A model generated the notes under the pieces. That model was not told the DNA's origin, made no database searches, and saw only the letters and a list, made by a program, of their open reading frames with translations. The position numbers were made by a program, and so were the translations under genes. This document shows positions 1 through 10,202 of a stretch of 64,000 nt of DNA, in pieces; the stretch's first letter is position 1; every line of letters begins with the position of its first letter. Source of the stretch: Lepidostoma basale. Lineage: Eukaryota; Arthropoda; Insecta; Trichoptera; Lepidostomatidae. The stretch is from NCBI GenBank assembly GCA_022606425.2, contig JAHDVF020000511.1, forward strand, positions 62,001 to 126,000, read 5' to 3'.

Positions 1-95
1 ATAGTTAACAAACTAACCCAAAATATAATAAATTTACATTATATAGAATCATTTCAACAAAAAAATAAAATTAGTCACCTATGTAAATGCTTTTT

Positions 96-541
96 AAGAA
101 GGATGAAAGTAGAATAAATGCAGTAGAGATGAGATCTCTTAGACGAATGCGTTGAAACTCTGTGTATGATACAGTGTCGAATGAAAATATAAGAAGTGAA
201 TGCGGTGCGAACGATGGTGTTATGAACAAAATAATGAAAGGATCATTAAGATGGTTTGGACATGTGAAAATAATGAATGAAGAAAGAATGGTAAAAAATA
301 TATATGTTAACGATGTAAATGGAACCAGAAATAGAGGAAGACCGAGGAAAACGTGGCACGATCAAATAAATCTAATACTGAATGTCGGCCATGTGAGGAG
401 TCAGAGAAATCGACGGGCGTGCATGACACGATGTATGAATGTTGAGGAAGCGAGAGAAATATGTCAGGAAAGAAAAGTGTGGCAGTCCATTCTTTCTGCC
501 TATCCCTCCGGGGAAATGGCGTGATGTTTAGTTAGTTAGTT
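96..541 (+). mobile_element. RTE-A non-LTR retrotransposon, 3' fragment
   Basis: 5'-truncated copy of the commonest LINE here. Encodes the C-terminal block after the reverse transcriptase (MKGSLRWFGHV, NRGRPRKTWHDQIN) and ends with the family's (TTAG)n tail. Confidence 0.85.
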
Positions 542-1222
542 AAGATTTTGCTTGTTTGTAAAATTTCTCAAGAAAAATTGCCAGGAAGTTTGTATGTGAT
601 TTGAATCTAAGTTATTTTCTCGATGCATTGTCACCACACAATCGAGCACTCGACAAGACATGTCATTAAACTGACATCAGCCGACACAATGGTTCAAGGT
701 TAGGCGATGGAACGGCGGAATTGTATGGGAGTCCAATACGTGTTGGCTATTGTCCATTTCAGATCGTTCAACAATGCACGTGTCGGTGATGTGATGTTAT
801 GAAATCGCTCGTAAACAATCCGCATATCAGCTCTCAATATTTATTTTCTACTTCCGATTACATACGGCGTGGACTGGTGATAAAAAGGAAAATTGACTAT
901 GCAAACAAATTATTATATGTCGTTTTCACATCGGTTACGGTTGAATCGTTTAATTATACAGGGTGCGGCAGCATAACTTCTATGTCGTAGCGGACTATAA
1001 AGTTTTGTCCCGACACAGTTTAGTCGGCATCATGCGTTGAACAGTGAGGAGCGTGCGTTTGCCGTTGAAGCCTACTTTTCGAACGGATGTTCAAGGGTGC
1101 GGCAGAATAACTTCCTTTTTTCAAAACTTAATAAAACCCATTGAATGAATCCGATTTTTTTTTTTGTTTTTTTATAATGTAGGCACATACCTAAAGTTTT
1201 GTTTTAATTAGTTTTTGAATAT

Positions 1223-1307
1223 CTAACTAACCACAAGCCGTCTCCACGAAGGGGTAGGCAGAAATAATGGACTGCTACACTTTTATTTCCTGACATACTC
1301 ATCTCGA
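1223..1307 (-). mobile_element. RTE-A extreme 3' end
   Basis: Reverse-strand copy of the last ~80 bp of RTE-A with its TTAG tail (reads ctaactaacc on the plus strand). Confidence 0.7.
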
Positions 1308-1395
1308 TTAATAAACATTTTTAACGGAGTTCTTTCATTAATATTGTTGGTAATTTACAAATGGGAAAGACTCTACATCACATTCTTTGAAAATG

Positions 1396-1958
1396 TTATG
1401 TAGAATTGTCATTACCGCAAATAGAAATTTATCGTCTGAAGCAAAGATGGCAGTGCACAATGGAGTTCTAGTGCCGACCCTTATGTATGTAAGTGAAGAT
1501 TGGAGTTGGCAGAAGAAGGATGGAAGTAGGATAAATGCCGTAGAAATGAGGTTACTAAGAAGGATGTGCGGAAAAACAATGTTTGATAGAATATCTAACG
1601 ATGAAGAAAGAAATGTAAGGCGAATGAATACGTGATAAATAAAATTAAGAAAGGGTCACTAAGATGGTTTGGACATATGGAACGAATGGATGAGGGAAGA
1701 ATGGTTAAAAATATATATAAAGATAGTGTGAATGGAAAAAGAAGTCGAGGAAGGTTAAGGAAGACATGGCATGTCTAAATTAATGAATTACTGAAAGGCG
1801 GCCATGTTCGAAGTAGGAACAATCGACGAGCGTGCAGTCACGATGTGTGAATGTAGAAGAGAAGCGAGAGTTATGTCAGGATAGAACAATGTGGCGGTTC
1901 ATCCTCTCTGCCAACCCCTCCGGGAAAAAGGCGTGATGCTAAGTTAGTTAGTTCGTTA
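1396..1958 (+). mobile_element. RTE-A 3' fragment, diverged
   Basis: Carries MAVHNGVLVPTLMY and LLRRMCGKTMFDRIS, then frameshifts and stops; ends with TTAG repeats. More diverged than the other copies. Confidence 0.82.
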
Positions 1959-2437
1959 GAAATAGTTTCGAGAAACTGCTGCTGTTGTGATGACAATGTC
2001 TCAAAGTATGACAAAACGTTGTTTACTAAATTAATATGAATGTTTATCATTGATAATCGACACATACTCAATTCTAAGAAACTCATCAAAACAGCGGTGA
2101 CGCACAGCCGATAAGGTTACTGGGATTTTCGTCAAGGACTGCGACCCAATTTCCCGGGAGCGGTTGCCACATCTGACTTACCAATATCGATCACTCAACA
2201 CTCATACATCGTTTCATGCACGCACGACATTTTACCTATCAGGTGGTGTGACAATACCGGTTCGGTTGAGCCTACAAATAAATTATACCTCAATTTTTTC
2301 GCGAATACCGAACGATCCTAGCGTCTGTAAATCATTTTCTCATGAACCAATTAGATAGCTTTCTGGAACAAATACCACTACACAAGTTGTGTAAAATAGA
2401 AGGGATTTACTCACATTAATGCAAAAATTCTCCTTAA

Positions 2438-3053
2438 GCGGGGAAATAGGTTCGTTCTGAAGTTATGAGCGGTTAAGTGAACATCTCTCGTTAAGTGCTG
2501 GAGCGCTGGCGCTTTTTCTAAACGTTTTTGGCGCATTTTTCTCAAAACGACTTTTTTTGAATTTGTGTGCACTCTAGTTTAAAAAGTTCTTAACCAATCA
2601 TTTTGAAAATTGATATTTAGTCTCTTATACTATTCATATCATTGCTCAAAGTATTTTTTCATCGTAAAAAAAGGTTTAAAAAAATGGAAAATGTCATTTT
2701 TTTTTAAACACGTTTTAAAAAACCTTTTTTTTTTTTTTAAAGAGAATTGAGGTTCATTTACTCGTAGAAGAGACATGTCCTTAAAGTAAATTTAAACTTC
2801 TATTAATTAAATATGAAAACTGTGGCCTTCAGAGTGTACACAAATAGCTACGTCAAAATGGTGACCTCCGATGGGTGGCAGTTGAAATCTTCAAAATTTT
2901 CCAATGAAATACTTTTAAAAAATTACTGTATTTACTTAAATATGTGTATATCATGTAGTCAAAGTTTCAATTTATTATAAGAATCCCTTCCTTGCCGAAA
3001 AAATCATGAAAATGAGCTTTAAAAAAACGTAGCTCCTCGACCTATATCCCCAA
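2438..3053. mobile_element. TTAA-flanked MITE, 616 bp
   Basis: TTAA at 2434-2437 and 3054-3057 flanks imperfect terminal inverted repeats (GGGGAAATAGGT against GGGGATATAGGT). No ORF. TTAA targets are used by piggyBac and Kolobok; which one mobilised it is unknown. Confidence 0.55.
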
Positions 3054-3200
3054 TTAAGCCGAACGAACTGCCTCATTTTTCTTCATCGGCGTTTAACACA
3101 AGTGGCTCATGATCATGCGCTTGGCGCGAAGCGTATAGTGTGGCCGTCCGGTCCCATAGTACGCCATACGTTGGTTCGCCAGGTGTTCATCTTATCTCCT

Positions 3201-3231
3201 ACCCTGGCACTCCGATGTGGCCGTACCCTTA
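3201..3231. repeat. Short dispersed repeat shared with 50817-50848
   Basis: About 30 bp (tggcactccg.tgtggccgta) nearly identical to a stretch in CSE1L intron 4; probably part of a larger diverged repeat. Confidence 0.4.
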
Positions 3232-3739
3232 ATAAACACGCCACAAAGACTACACTAAGAATAAAATGAAGAAACTGTGCCATAATATCCACAAGTGCAG
3301 ATCCAACATCATTCACGATCTTGCATTTTGAAATAATCATCAAAGAGTCATAATTTCCCGGAAAGTACCATTTAGCAATATAAAACACGCGCAATAACAT
3401 ACCGACATAGTAAAACCGTCATTTTGTTATATTACAATAATCAAAGCAATCAATTTGGTAAGCCATTGGGATAGTTCCTAGAATTTTATGCGAGTGTTTA
3501 TGTAATCGATTGTGACGGACAATATCAGGAACAAGAAACAATGCCATATTTTCTTATATTCTACAATAATGACGTAGCGTAACGAGGTATGACATATCAT
3601 CTCTGCATACCCTGCAAGGAAACGGCGTGATGCTTCGTTAGTTATGACTTTGCTACTTAACACATTTTTATTGATACAAATTTTAAATGTTGAATATTTC
3701 AATACAGTTTTTTTAATAAACGTATTATGTATACAGTAC

Positions 3740-4150
3740 ACTCCTGATTTTCAGGGGTCGGGTTAACTGGGAAGCGCATTATCAGGAAGGCTTGAGTCAT
3801 TGAAAAAATATTTCACAATAGTACTTATAATACAAACAAAAATTCAAATCTGTCACAATGGCATTGCAACAACATACGTTTGTGGCTCTATAGTCATGTC
3901 AAAAAGTTTCGAGTTTGCAATAAAGCACCCGCAGCGTAGTTCTTACTCATAAAACACTGTCGTTAATTAAACACTATTTCAATTCATTGAAATTACAAGA
4001 TGATTTCAATGCGTCTACTGGGTGGTTGACGCGCTTTAAACAGAGACACGGCATTCGACAAATTTCTATTCATGGCGAAAAATGAAGGAAGCCAGTTAAA
4101 AAGTGTGACGCTGTCAACACGTGCGTCTTCTAAGCAAGTAGGTACACATA
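3740..4150 (+). mobile_element. pogo/Tigger-like transposon remnant
   Basis: Starts with a terminal-repeat-like stretch (gggtcgggttaactgggaag) also seen reversed near 38555-38585. About 250 bp in, the DNA encodes NASTGWLTRFKQRHGIRQ, the CENP-B-type DNA-binding motif of Tigger/jerky transposases, followed by a stop. The catalytic domain is gone. Confidence 0.6.
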
Positions 4151-4215
4151 AGCGCAGTTCATAAATTAACATTTCACATTATTTTCATGTGATCGGATTT
4201 TCCATGATTTCCTCA

Positions 4216-4660
4216 GCTGTAAGGCGAATGTCGGAACATATATAGATAGCCCATGGACATCAGAGCTTGGCTGAGTCAGCTCTGTAGAGTTCCTCCTGCT
4301 GTGCATTATTTCTTTTTTATTCTTTCTCTAACATATGTTATTTATGTATCAATTGTGTATTTTCTTTTGCTGTTGTATTGCTATGTGTGTACGGCGGGAC
4401 ATCGAGGGAGAGTAGCGTAGCTTAAATGTGGTCTGGTTCCCCCTTGGTTGCAAATATACATATATTTTTTGTTTAACGTAAGTCCCGCATGGATGGGGGA
4501 CGGGCCTAGGGAGTGCACGAGTGAAGCTGACGAAAGGCGCCGCTGCGCCTATAACAGCTTCGGGTAAGCGGAGGGAGCCCTCTATGGCTCGGCCATATGT
4601 GAGTTGAAGGTAAACACAAAAATATAGAATAGTAATATCCTTGACACCTGCAAGGATCAT
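4216..4660 (-). repeat. Dispersed repeat family X, reverse copy
   Basis: Same sequence occurs forward at 55335-55670 and in parts at 29033-29215 and 53500-53600. Shared landmarks are 'gagggctccc', 'gaagctgttatag' and an end reading SDIRLTAEETMENL in other copies. I do not recognise the family. Confidence 0.6.
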
Positions 4661-4984
4661 AATATTTTGAAACTAATAAAGGGGAAAAAATCTGTATACA
4701 ACTAAATAAAATATTGATTTTTTAACAGATTTTTCACGTTTTCTTTGTTTTATGTTTAAACTAATTAAACCCTTTGTAATAGCCAGTCTTCAATTCATTC
4801 TCTAACAACCGCTAAAAGACGTCAATAACTTGTTTGTCGCCATATTTAGTTAAAGATAAGTTTTTAACGAGCTTTTAATAATCCACTGATAATATTTCAT
4901 TTACAAGCATTTTTGATAATACAATACACTAATTGAAATATCGATTCTCAAACTCATTTATGGTATATGTCATATATGTTCTAT

Positions 4985-5790
4985 TTTGCCAGGCCATCGC
5001 AGACTGACATCCGTTTTTATTTTTCGAAAATCATTACTTTGGACTTGTTCACATTAATTATCGGATCGTTTCGTATATATACGATATAAACATCTCATAC
5101 ATATTAGAAAAAACAGGACTTTTAGTTCATGCTCGCCGCCTGCATGAAGCACAGCGTCGTTCGCCAGCTTACTATATAATAATAATAATAATAATTAGGC
5201 TAATTTGTATAGCGCTGTTTTCGTGAATAGCTCACCTCAAGGGCGCTTTGACAGTGTTTTTAGTCATGAAAGGTGCATGTGACAACAGCAATCAGACAAC
5301 CGTTGTTTACATTTTCTGCGATATTTTGAAAATGTGGGTTTTTAGGTGAGATTTAAAGTATGTCGGATTGTCAATGCATCTGAGGCGTGCAGGAAGCATA
5401 TTCCAGGCGGACGGACCTGCCACTGCGAAAGCCCGATCTCCGAAGTTTGTCCGGGGGTTGCGCTTTGGCTCAACTAATTTGCCTATTACTGTCAGTACGC
5501 TTATTTTGGCGCCTGCATCCGACCATTTCAGCTATCTCATACACTTATCGATATGTAGATTAAACAACTACGGAGCCATTACGCAACCCTGTTTCACACT
5601 TGTCGTGAAAATCAATAATAATAATAGCTCAAAACAAATTGTATACAGTAATTGGGTTCAAACGACATGTTGTATACAAAATGAATTTAGAAATAACAAT
5701 ATCATATACAGATTTACCTTACATTCGTTTAAGAGATCTCATTTCTAATGCATAAATCCTACTTTCATCCTTCATTTGCCTTCACTTCAA
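4985..5790 (-). mobile_element. RTE-A internal remnant, interrupted
   Basis: Reverse-strand pieces (4985-5175, ~5490-5620, ~5700-5790) cover the RT region up to the C-terminal block, including the YADD-region equivalent. An unrelated ~310-bp repeat starting with (AAT)n separates the first two; a SINE tail separates the last two. Both RTE-A ends are missing. Confidence 0.65.
5176..5489 (+). repeat. Unclassified insertion inside RTE-A
   Basis: Begins with AAT repeats then gctaatttgtatagcgctg and splits an RTE-A copy. A short relative starts near 55710. Origin unknown. Confidence 0.45.
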
Positions 5791-5865
5791 ATTTTTGTAG
5801 AATTCCATTCAAACTGTTGTGTTTTAATAATTCTCAATTACATCACTGATACGCTTTCTGAAATT

Positions 5866-6222
5866 ACTAACTAACTAACCATCACGCCGTCTCTCCGAAG
5901 GAGTAAACAGAAAGAATGGACTGCCACACTTTTCTTTCCTGACATATTTCTCTCGATTCCTCAATATTCATACATCGCGTCAAGCACGCGCGTCGATTTG
6001 TCCGAATCCTCACGTGGGCCACATTTGTTATTTTATTGATTTAATCGTGCCACGTTTTCAACGGTCTTCCTCTATTTCTAGTTTCATTTGCATCGTTAAC
6101 ATATACTTTTTTTACCATTCTTTCCATGTGTCTAAACCATCTTAATGATACTTTCATTATTTCATTCACTTATATTTTCATTCGACACTCTATCAAATAA
6201 AGATTTTCCACACATTCGACTT
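5866..6222 (-). mobile_element. RTE-A 3' fragment
   Basis: Reverse copy with TTAG tail at its plus-strand left edge; extends to the conserved 'ccacacattcg' site, then breaks into a Jockey 3' UTR. Confidence 0.82.
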
Positions 6223-6234
6223 AGACTAAGATCT

Positions 6235-7270
6235 TCTAGCTTACAGAGGTTCAGTTCATGTGGCTATTCCTCTTACGTCTGATGGGAACATTGTTGGAAG
6301 GTGATTTGGTGGGTTGTTAGTTTATGCGGGGACATGATTTGTGTGGCCCGGAGTGTTCCTCTGAAGGAGGATCGATTGTGGGCGCTTGTGGCGGCTGAAA
6401 GTGTTTGGATCGTATTTTGAGAGGTATTTTATTGTGGGATTAGGATGTGAAGGGAGTCCTTTGTAAAAACGTTCTGCTAGTTTCAGAATGAATTCATCTA
6501 TCATCGGGATTCCCGATTCTAGGTGCAGTTGTGTGATCCTGGTCCATGAAGGCGCACCAAGCGATAAACGGATAGCCTTATTTTGCAGGTGCTCTTAAAA
6601 TTGTCATCGCAAACAAAAGCCTATTCAAAAAAGCTAAGATGGCAGTGCACAATGGTGTTCTTGTGCCGACCCTTATGTATGGAAGTGAAGCATGGAACTG
6701 GCAAAAGAAGGATGAAAGTAGAATAAATGCAGTAGAAATGAGATCTCTAAGACGAATGTGTGGCAAATCTGTATATGATGCAAGTATAAGAAGTGAATGT
6801 GGTGCGAATGAAAGTGTTATGAACAAAATAAGGATAGGGTCATTAAGATGGTTTAGACACATGGAAAGAATGAGTTGATAAAGAAGGTATATGTAAACGG
6901 CGTGAACGGAGCTAGAAATAGAGGAAGGCCGAGGAAAACGTGGCACGATCAAATCAATCAAATATTGAATGTCGGTCACGTGAGGAGTCGGAGAAATCGA
7001 CGTGCGTGCATGACAAGATGTATGAATGTAGAGGAAACGAGAGAAGTATGTCAGGACAGAACAGTGCGGCGTTCCATTCTTTCTGCCTACCCCTCCGGGG
7101 AGACGGCGTGATGGTAAGTTAGTTAGTTAGTTTCTTATTTTGCAGGATTTGGAGTTTTCGTATGTGACTCGAAGCTGTATAGCCCCAGATTGTGGCTGTG
7201 TAAGTGAAGATCGGCCTTATGATCGTTTTGTATATCAGGAGTTTATTGTCGGTGCTTAGTTTATCGTCTA
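6235..7270 (-). mobile_element. Jockey-A LINE 3' end, split by RTE-A
   Basis: Reverse-strand Jockey-type C-terminus (LLIYKTIIRPIFTYTATIWG in 7270-7147, continuing with GAPSWTRITQLHLESGIP in 6589-6460) followed by its 3' UTR (6235-6400). RTE-A sits between 6590 and 7133 and the two halves rejoin exactly across the 13-bp target duplication. Confidence 0.75.
6590..7133 (+). mobile_element. RTE-A 3' fragment with 13-bp target duplication
   Basis: cttattttgcagg is present at 6577-6589 and again at 7134-7146. The insert is 5'-truncated, encodes MAVHNGVLVPTLMYGSEAW onward with one frameshift near 6875, and ends in TTAG repeats. A clean LINE insertion. Confidence 0.9.
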
Positions 7271-7299
7271 AGAGATCTCATTTTCTACTAAAAAATATA

Positions 7300-7860
7300 T
7301 TACAATAATTTCCACTAAATACAATTCAGCATGATCGTGGAGGTCTATGCTCCCGAAATGGACAACGCAGCATCGTTTGAAGCTGATTATGACAAAATAA
7401 TTCTCGATAGCCTTATCTCGCACGACGACCGCCATATGCAACTTAATAGCGGCCCAAGATTAAAAAACAATAATCAGCCATCACACGGCGTGGTGCTGCA
7501 GCCATTCTTTATTCATTACTCGAGTCTAAACACGATTACAGAAATGCGTGTGACCTGCGCTGGGCCGCAAGAGGTTATCTCATCGAATCCGTCTGCCACA
7601 TGGGGTGATAAAAACACTATCACGTTTCCGATTAAATTGTGTTAGACCAGAATTTCCCAATTTTCTGCAATGGAACCCTTTGAAAACTCGGTACACTCGT
7701 ATCTCGTTCCGGAAGAGGGGTCGATTTTTAAACGTTGTATATCGGCGTACTATCATCTTTAGAGTTGTTATGATAACCCTTTTCAATATTCGGGTCGCTT
7801 TCGAAGCATCTAACACAGGCTTTCCCAAACTATCATAACATATATTCCGCGGTGATTTTA
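7300..7860. other. Unclassified stretch with hAT-like end
   Basis: Holds a 104-codon open frame (7331-7645) with no recognisable domain. 'tttcccaa' motifs near 7644 and 7825 resemble the ends of some hAT MITEs. No gene call is justified. Confidence 0.3.
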
Positions 7861-7861
7861 T

Positions 7862-8190
7862 TCTGGGTTAGGGACAAAAAGACCAACACTCTCCAGCACG
7901 GCCGAGTTCTCGAAATATTCCCATATTAATGTAAAGAAATGGGTTATTAGATGCCCATCTCTTCGAAGTTGTAGAGAATTAGTTCCGAGCATTCCCAAAA
8001 GAAATGCCGTGGGATAACTACCATACTCCCTCATGTAGAGATATCTCAGAATTTTTCTGAACCCTCTCCAGCATAACGGAATATCTCGCCTCGTGAGGAC
8101 TCCATTACACAGAACCACTTTCGAGTCTGCTCCGAACCAACGCGTTGTATAGGACAAAGATCTCTGGATTCATCAACATTTACTCAGCGA
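7862..8190 (-). mobile_element. Jockey-B LINE C-terminal fragment
   Basis: Reverse strand encodes RKILRYLYMREYGSYPTAF and LGMLGTNSLQLRRDGHL, matching the copy at 41945-42500. Ends near a TTTGA-like tract. Confidence 0.75.
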
Positions 8191-8221
8191 GTCAAATCAA
8201 ATCACATCTTGGACTTGGATC

Positions 8222-8385
8222 ATCTGGCTTACAGAGGTTCAGCTCATGTAGCTATTCCTCTTACGTCTGATGGAAAAATTGATGGAAGGTGATTTGGTGG
8301 GTTGTTAGTTTATTCGGGGGCATGATTTGTGTGGCCCGGAGTGTTCCTCTGAAGGAGGATCGATTTTGGGCGCTAATCAGTTTAT
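8222..8385 (-). mobile_element. Jockey-A 3' UTR fragment
   Basis: Same sequence as 6235-6400 (gcttacagaggttcag... ttggtgggttgttag), without coding sequence. Confidence 0.7.
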
Positions 8386-8468
8386 TTTCTCTAGGAAAAT
8401 CAGTTTATTTTCTCAAAAGATATTACAAACAATTTTTATAGTTTAAAACATATATTTAGAACAGGTAA

Positions 8469-8840
<372 letters not shown>

Positions 8841-8926
8841 TTTTTTTTTTTTTTTTTTTTTTGTGAATGTATATTTATACTTGTATACGAATACTGGATT
8901 TCACCCATGGTGGGTGATTAATTCAT

Positions 8927-9082
8927 GAAATTTAATTGTATCTCAATAGAGACGAAGATGCAAACTGGAAACTGAATATGGTTGATCATGAGGCTATTCC
9001 TCTAAGTCCTGTAAACACCTTGATCAACCATATTCAGTTTCCAGTTTGCATCTTCGTCTCTATTGAGATACAATTAAATTTC
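8927..9082. repeat. Perfect 62-bp inverted repeat with 32-nt spacer
   Basis: Arms 8927-8988 and 9021-9082 are exact reverse complements with no mismatch. The spacer contains 'ggctattcctct', also found in the Jockey-A 3' UTR. Transcribed, it would fold into a long perfect hairpin. Confidence 0.95.
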
Positions 9083-9109
9083 AAGTAAAATATAATAAAT
9101 ATATAATAC

Positions 9110-9290
9110 CAGGAACGCATGAGAGATGGTTCGACATTAGGAATACAAGATACTCTCCAAAGCCAAGAGTATTTGTCTTCTGAACGTACTTTCACGAATA
9201 TGAAAGACATCGATCTCCGAAGCGATCATGTTCAGCAGTCATACACACAAGTCGATTCTTCCGATTTTCTAAGATGGGCGAACTTCAAGA
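9110..9290 (-). mobile_element. Jockey-B LINE 3' end
   Basis: Reverse strand encodes the last residues (SEIDVFHIRES.. TFRRQIL-like) and the short 3' UTR seen at 12550-12700. Confidence 0.7.
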
Positions 9291-9328
9291 TTTGATACCG
9301 TATTCTCTTCTTGTTTGGAGTCCCATGT

Positions 9329-9368
9329 CAGTGCCATCTTGACATTATATTACGTCAAGATGGCACTG
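9329..9368. repeat. Small 15-bp inverted repeat
   Basis: cagtgccatcttgac (9329-9343) and its exact complement at 9354-9368, 10-nt loop. Confidence 0.85.
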
Positions 9369-9599
9369 CCCATGTCATGTCCCCCGACGTCCGCTATCAC
9401 ATTTCGATATGCTCACGTGTCAACTGGACAAGATGGCGGACTGCTGAATAAGATAAAATGTCTGTTTATAATATTATTGATTACACGAGCTGCACAATAA
9501 TTAACGTAAATAAATAAATTCCTCAATTGATGAATGCTGAATGAATAAATATTTATGTTATGTACGTGTTTTTTCTCTTCTTAGAAACGTTTATCTTTA

Positions 9600-9805
9600 T
9601 CCGACATTTTTTTTCCTTGTAATACATTTGTTCGTTTGAACCCAATTACTGTACACCATTTTTATTTTAGCTTTTATTGTCACGTGAATTTTACACCAAA
9701 CCAAAGGCAGTGTGACAATCACACTGCCATCACAGGGAATCAAACCAGGGACCTTCGGAATGGAAGTCAGAGCTCTTACCACTCTGCTACGAAGGTCGAC
9801 ATTTT
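9600..9805 (-). mobile_element. tRNA-derived SINE
   Basis: Minus-strand head has a pol III A box (TAGCAGAGTGGTAAG, 9789-9775) and B box (GGTTTGATTCC, 9746-9736) about 28 bp apart but no full cloverleaf. The 3' part (acagtaattgggttcaaacg) recurs near 5645-5680 (plus) and 17562-17600 (minus), so it is dispersed. Confidence 0.65.
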
Positions 9806-10202
9806 GTATCCTACTCTGACCATATGATAAAAACGTGATGAGCGATTTCAAATGATGAGATCTCTTAGACGAATGTGTGGAAAACTGTGGGGGATGCCGA
9901 TTAACCCTTAACGTACCGTGTTCAAAACAAAACGCTTGCTCCCATGTGGTAAGTTCAGTTTACCGCTAACTTTATCTAAATATCAAGCATATGACTAGAT
10001 GAATCAAAATTTAATTTATGTCATCTTGTAAGGAATTTCATTAGGAATAGATCGATATCTATAACATACATGGATTATTTGAAAAACATATCATTATTAA
10101 TTTTTTTCTGGAACCATGCGATTTCTGATATGTAATGCGTCATAGCATACGGGCGACTAAACATCGGGTCGGGTCGGGTCAAAACTTGTCTGCGCGCCGG
10201 GC

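Noticed and set aside
799..990. 63-codon ORF
   Set aside because: No family resemblance, no splice context, AT-rich surroundings; likely chance.
9715..9800. Candidate tRNA gene on the minus strand
   Set aside because: A and B boxes are present but no acceptor stem or complete cloverleaf; other copies of the tail show it is a SINE head.
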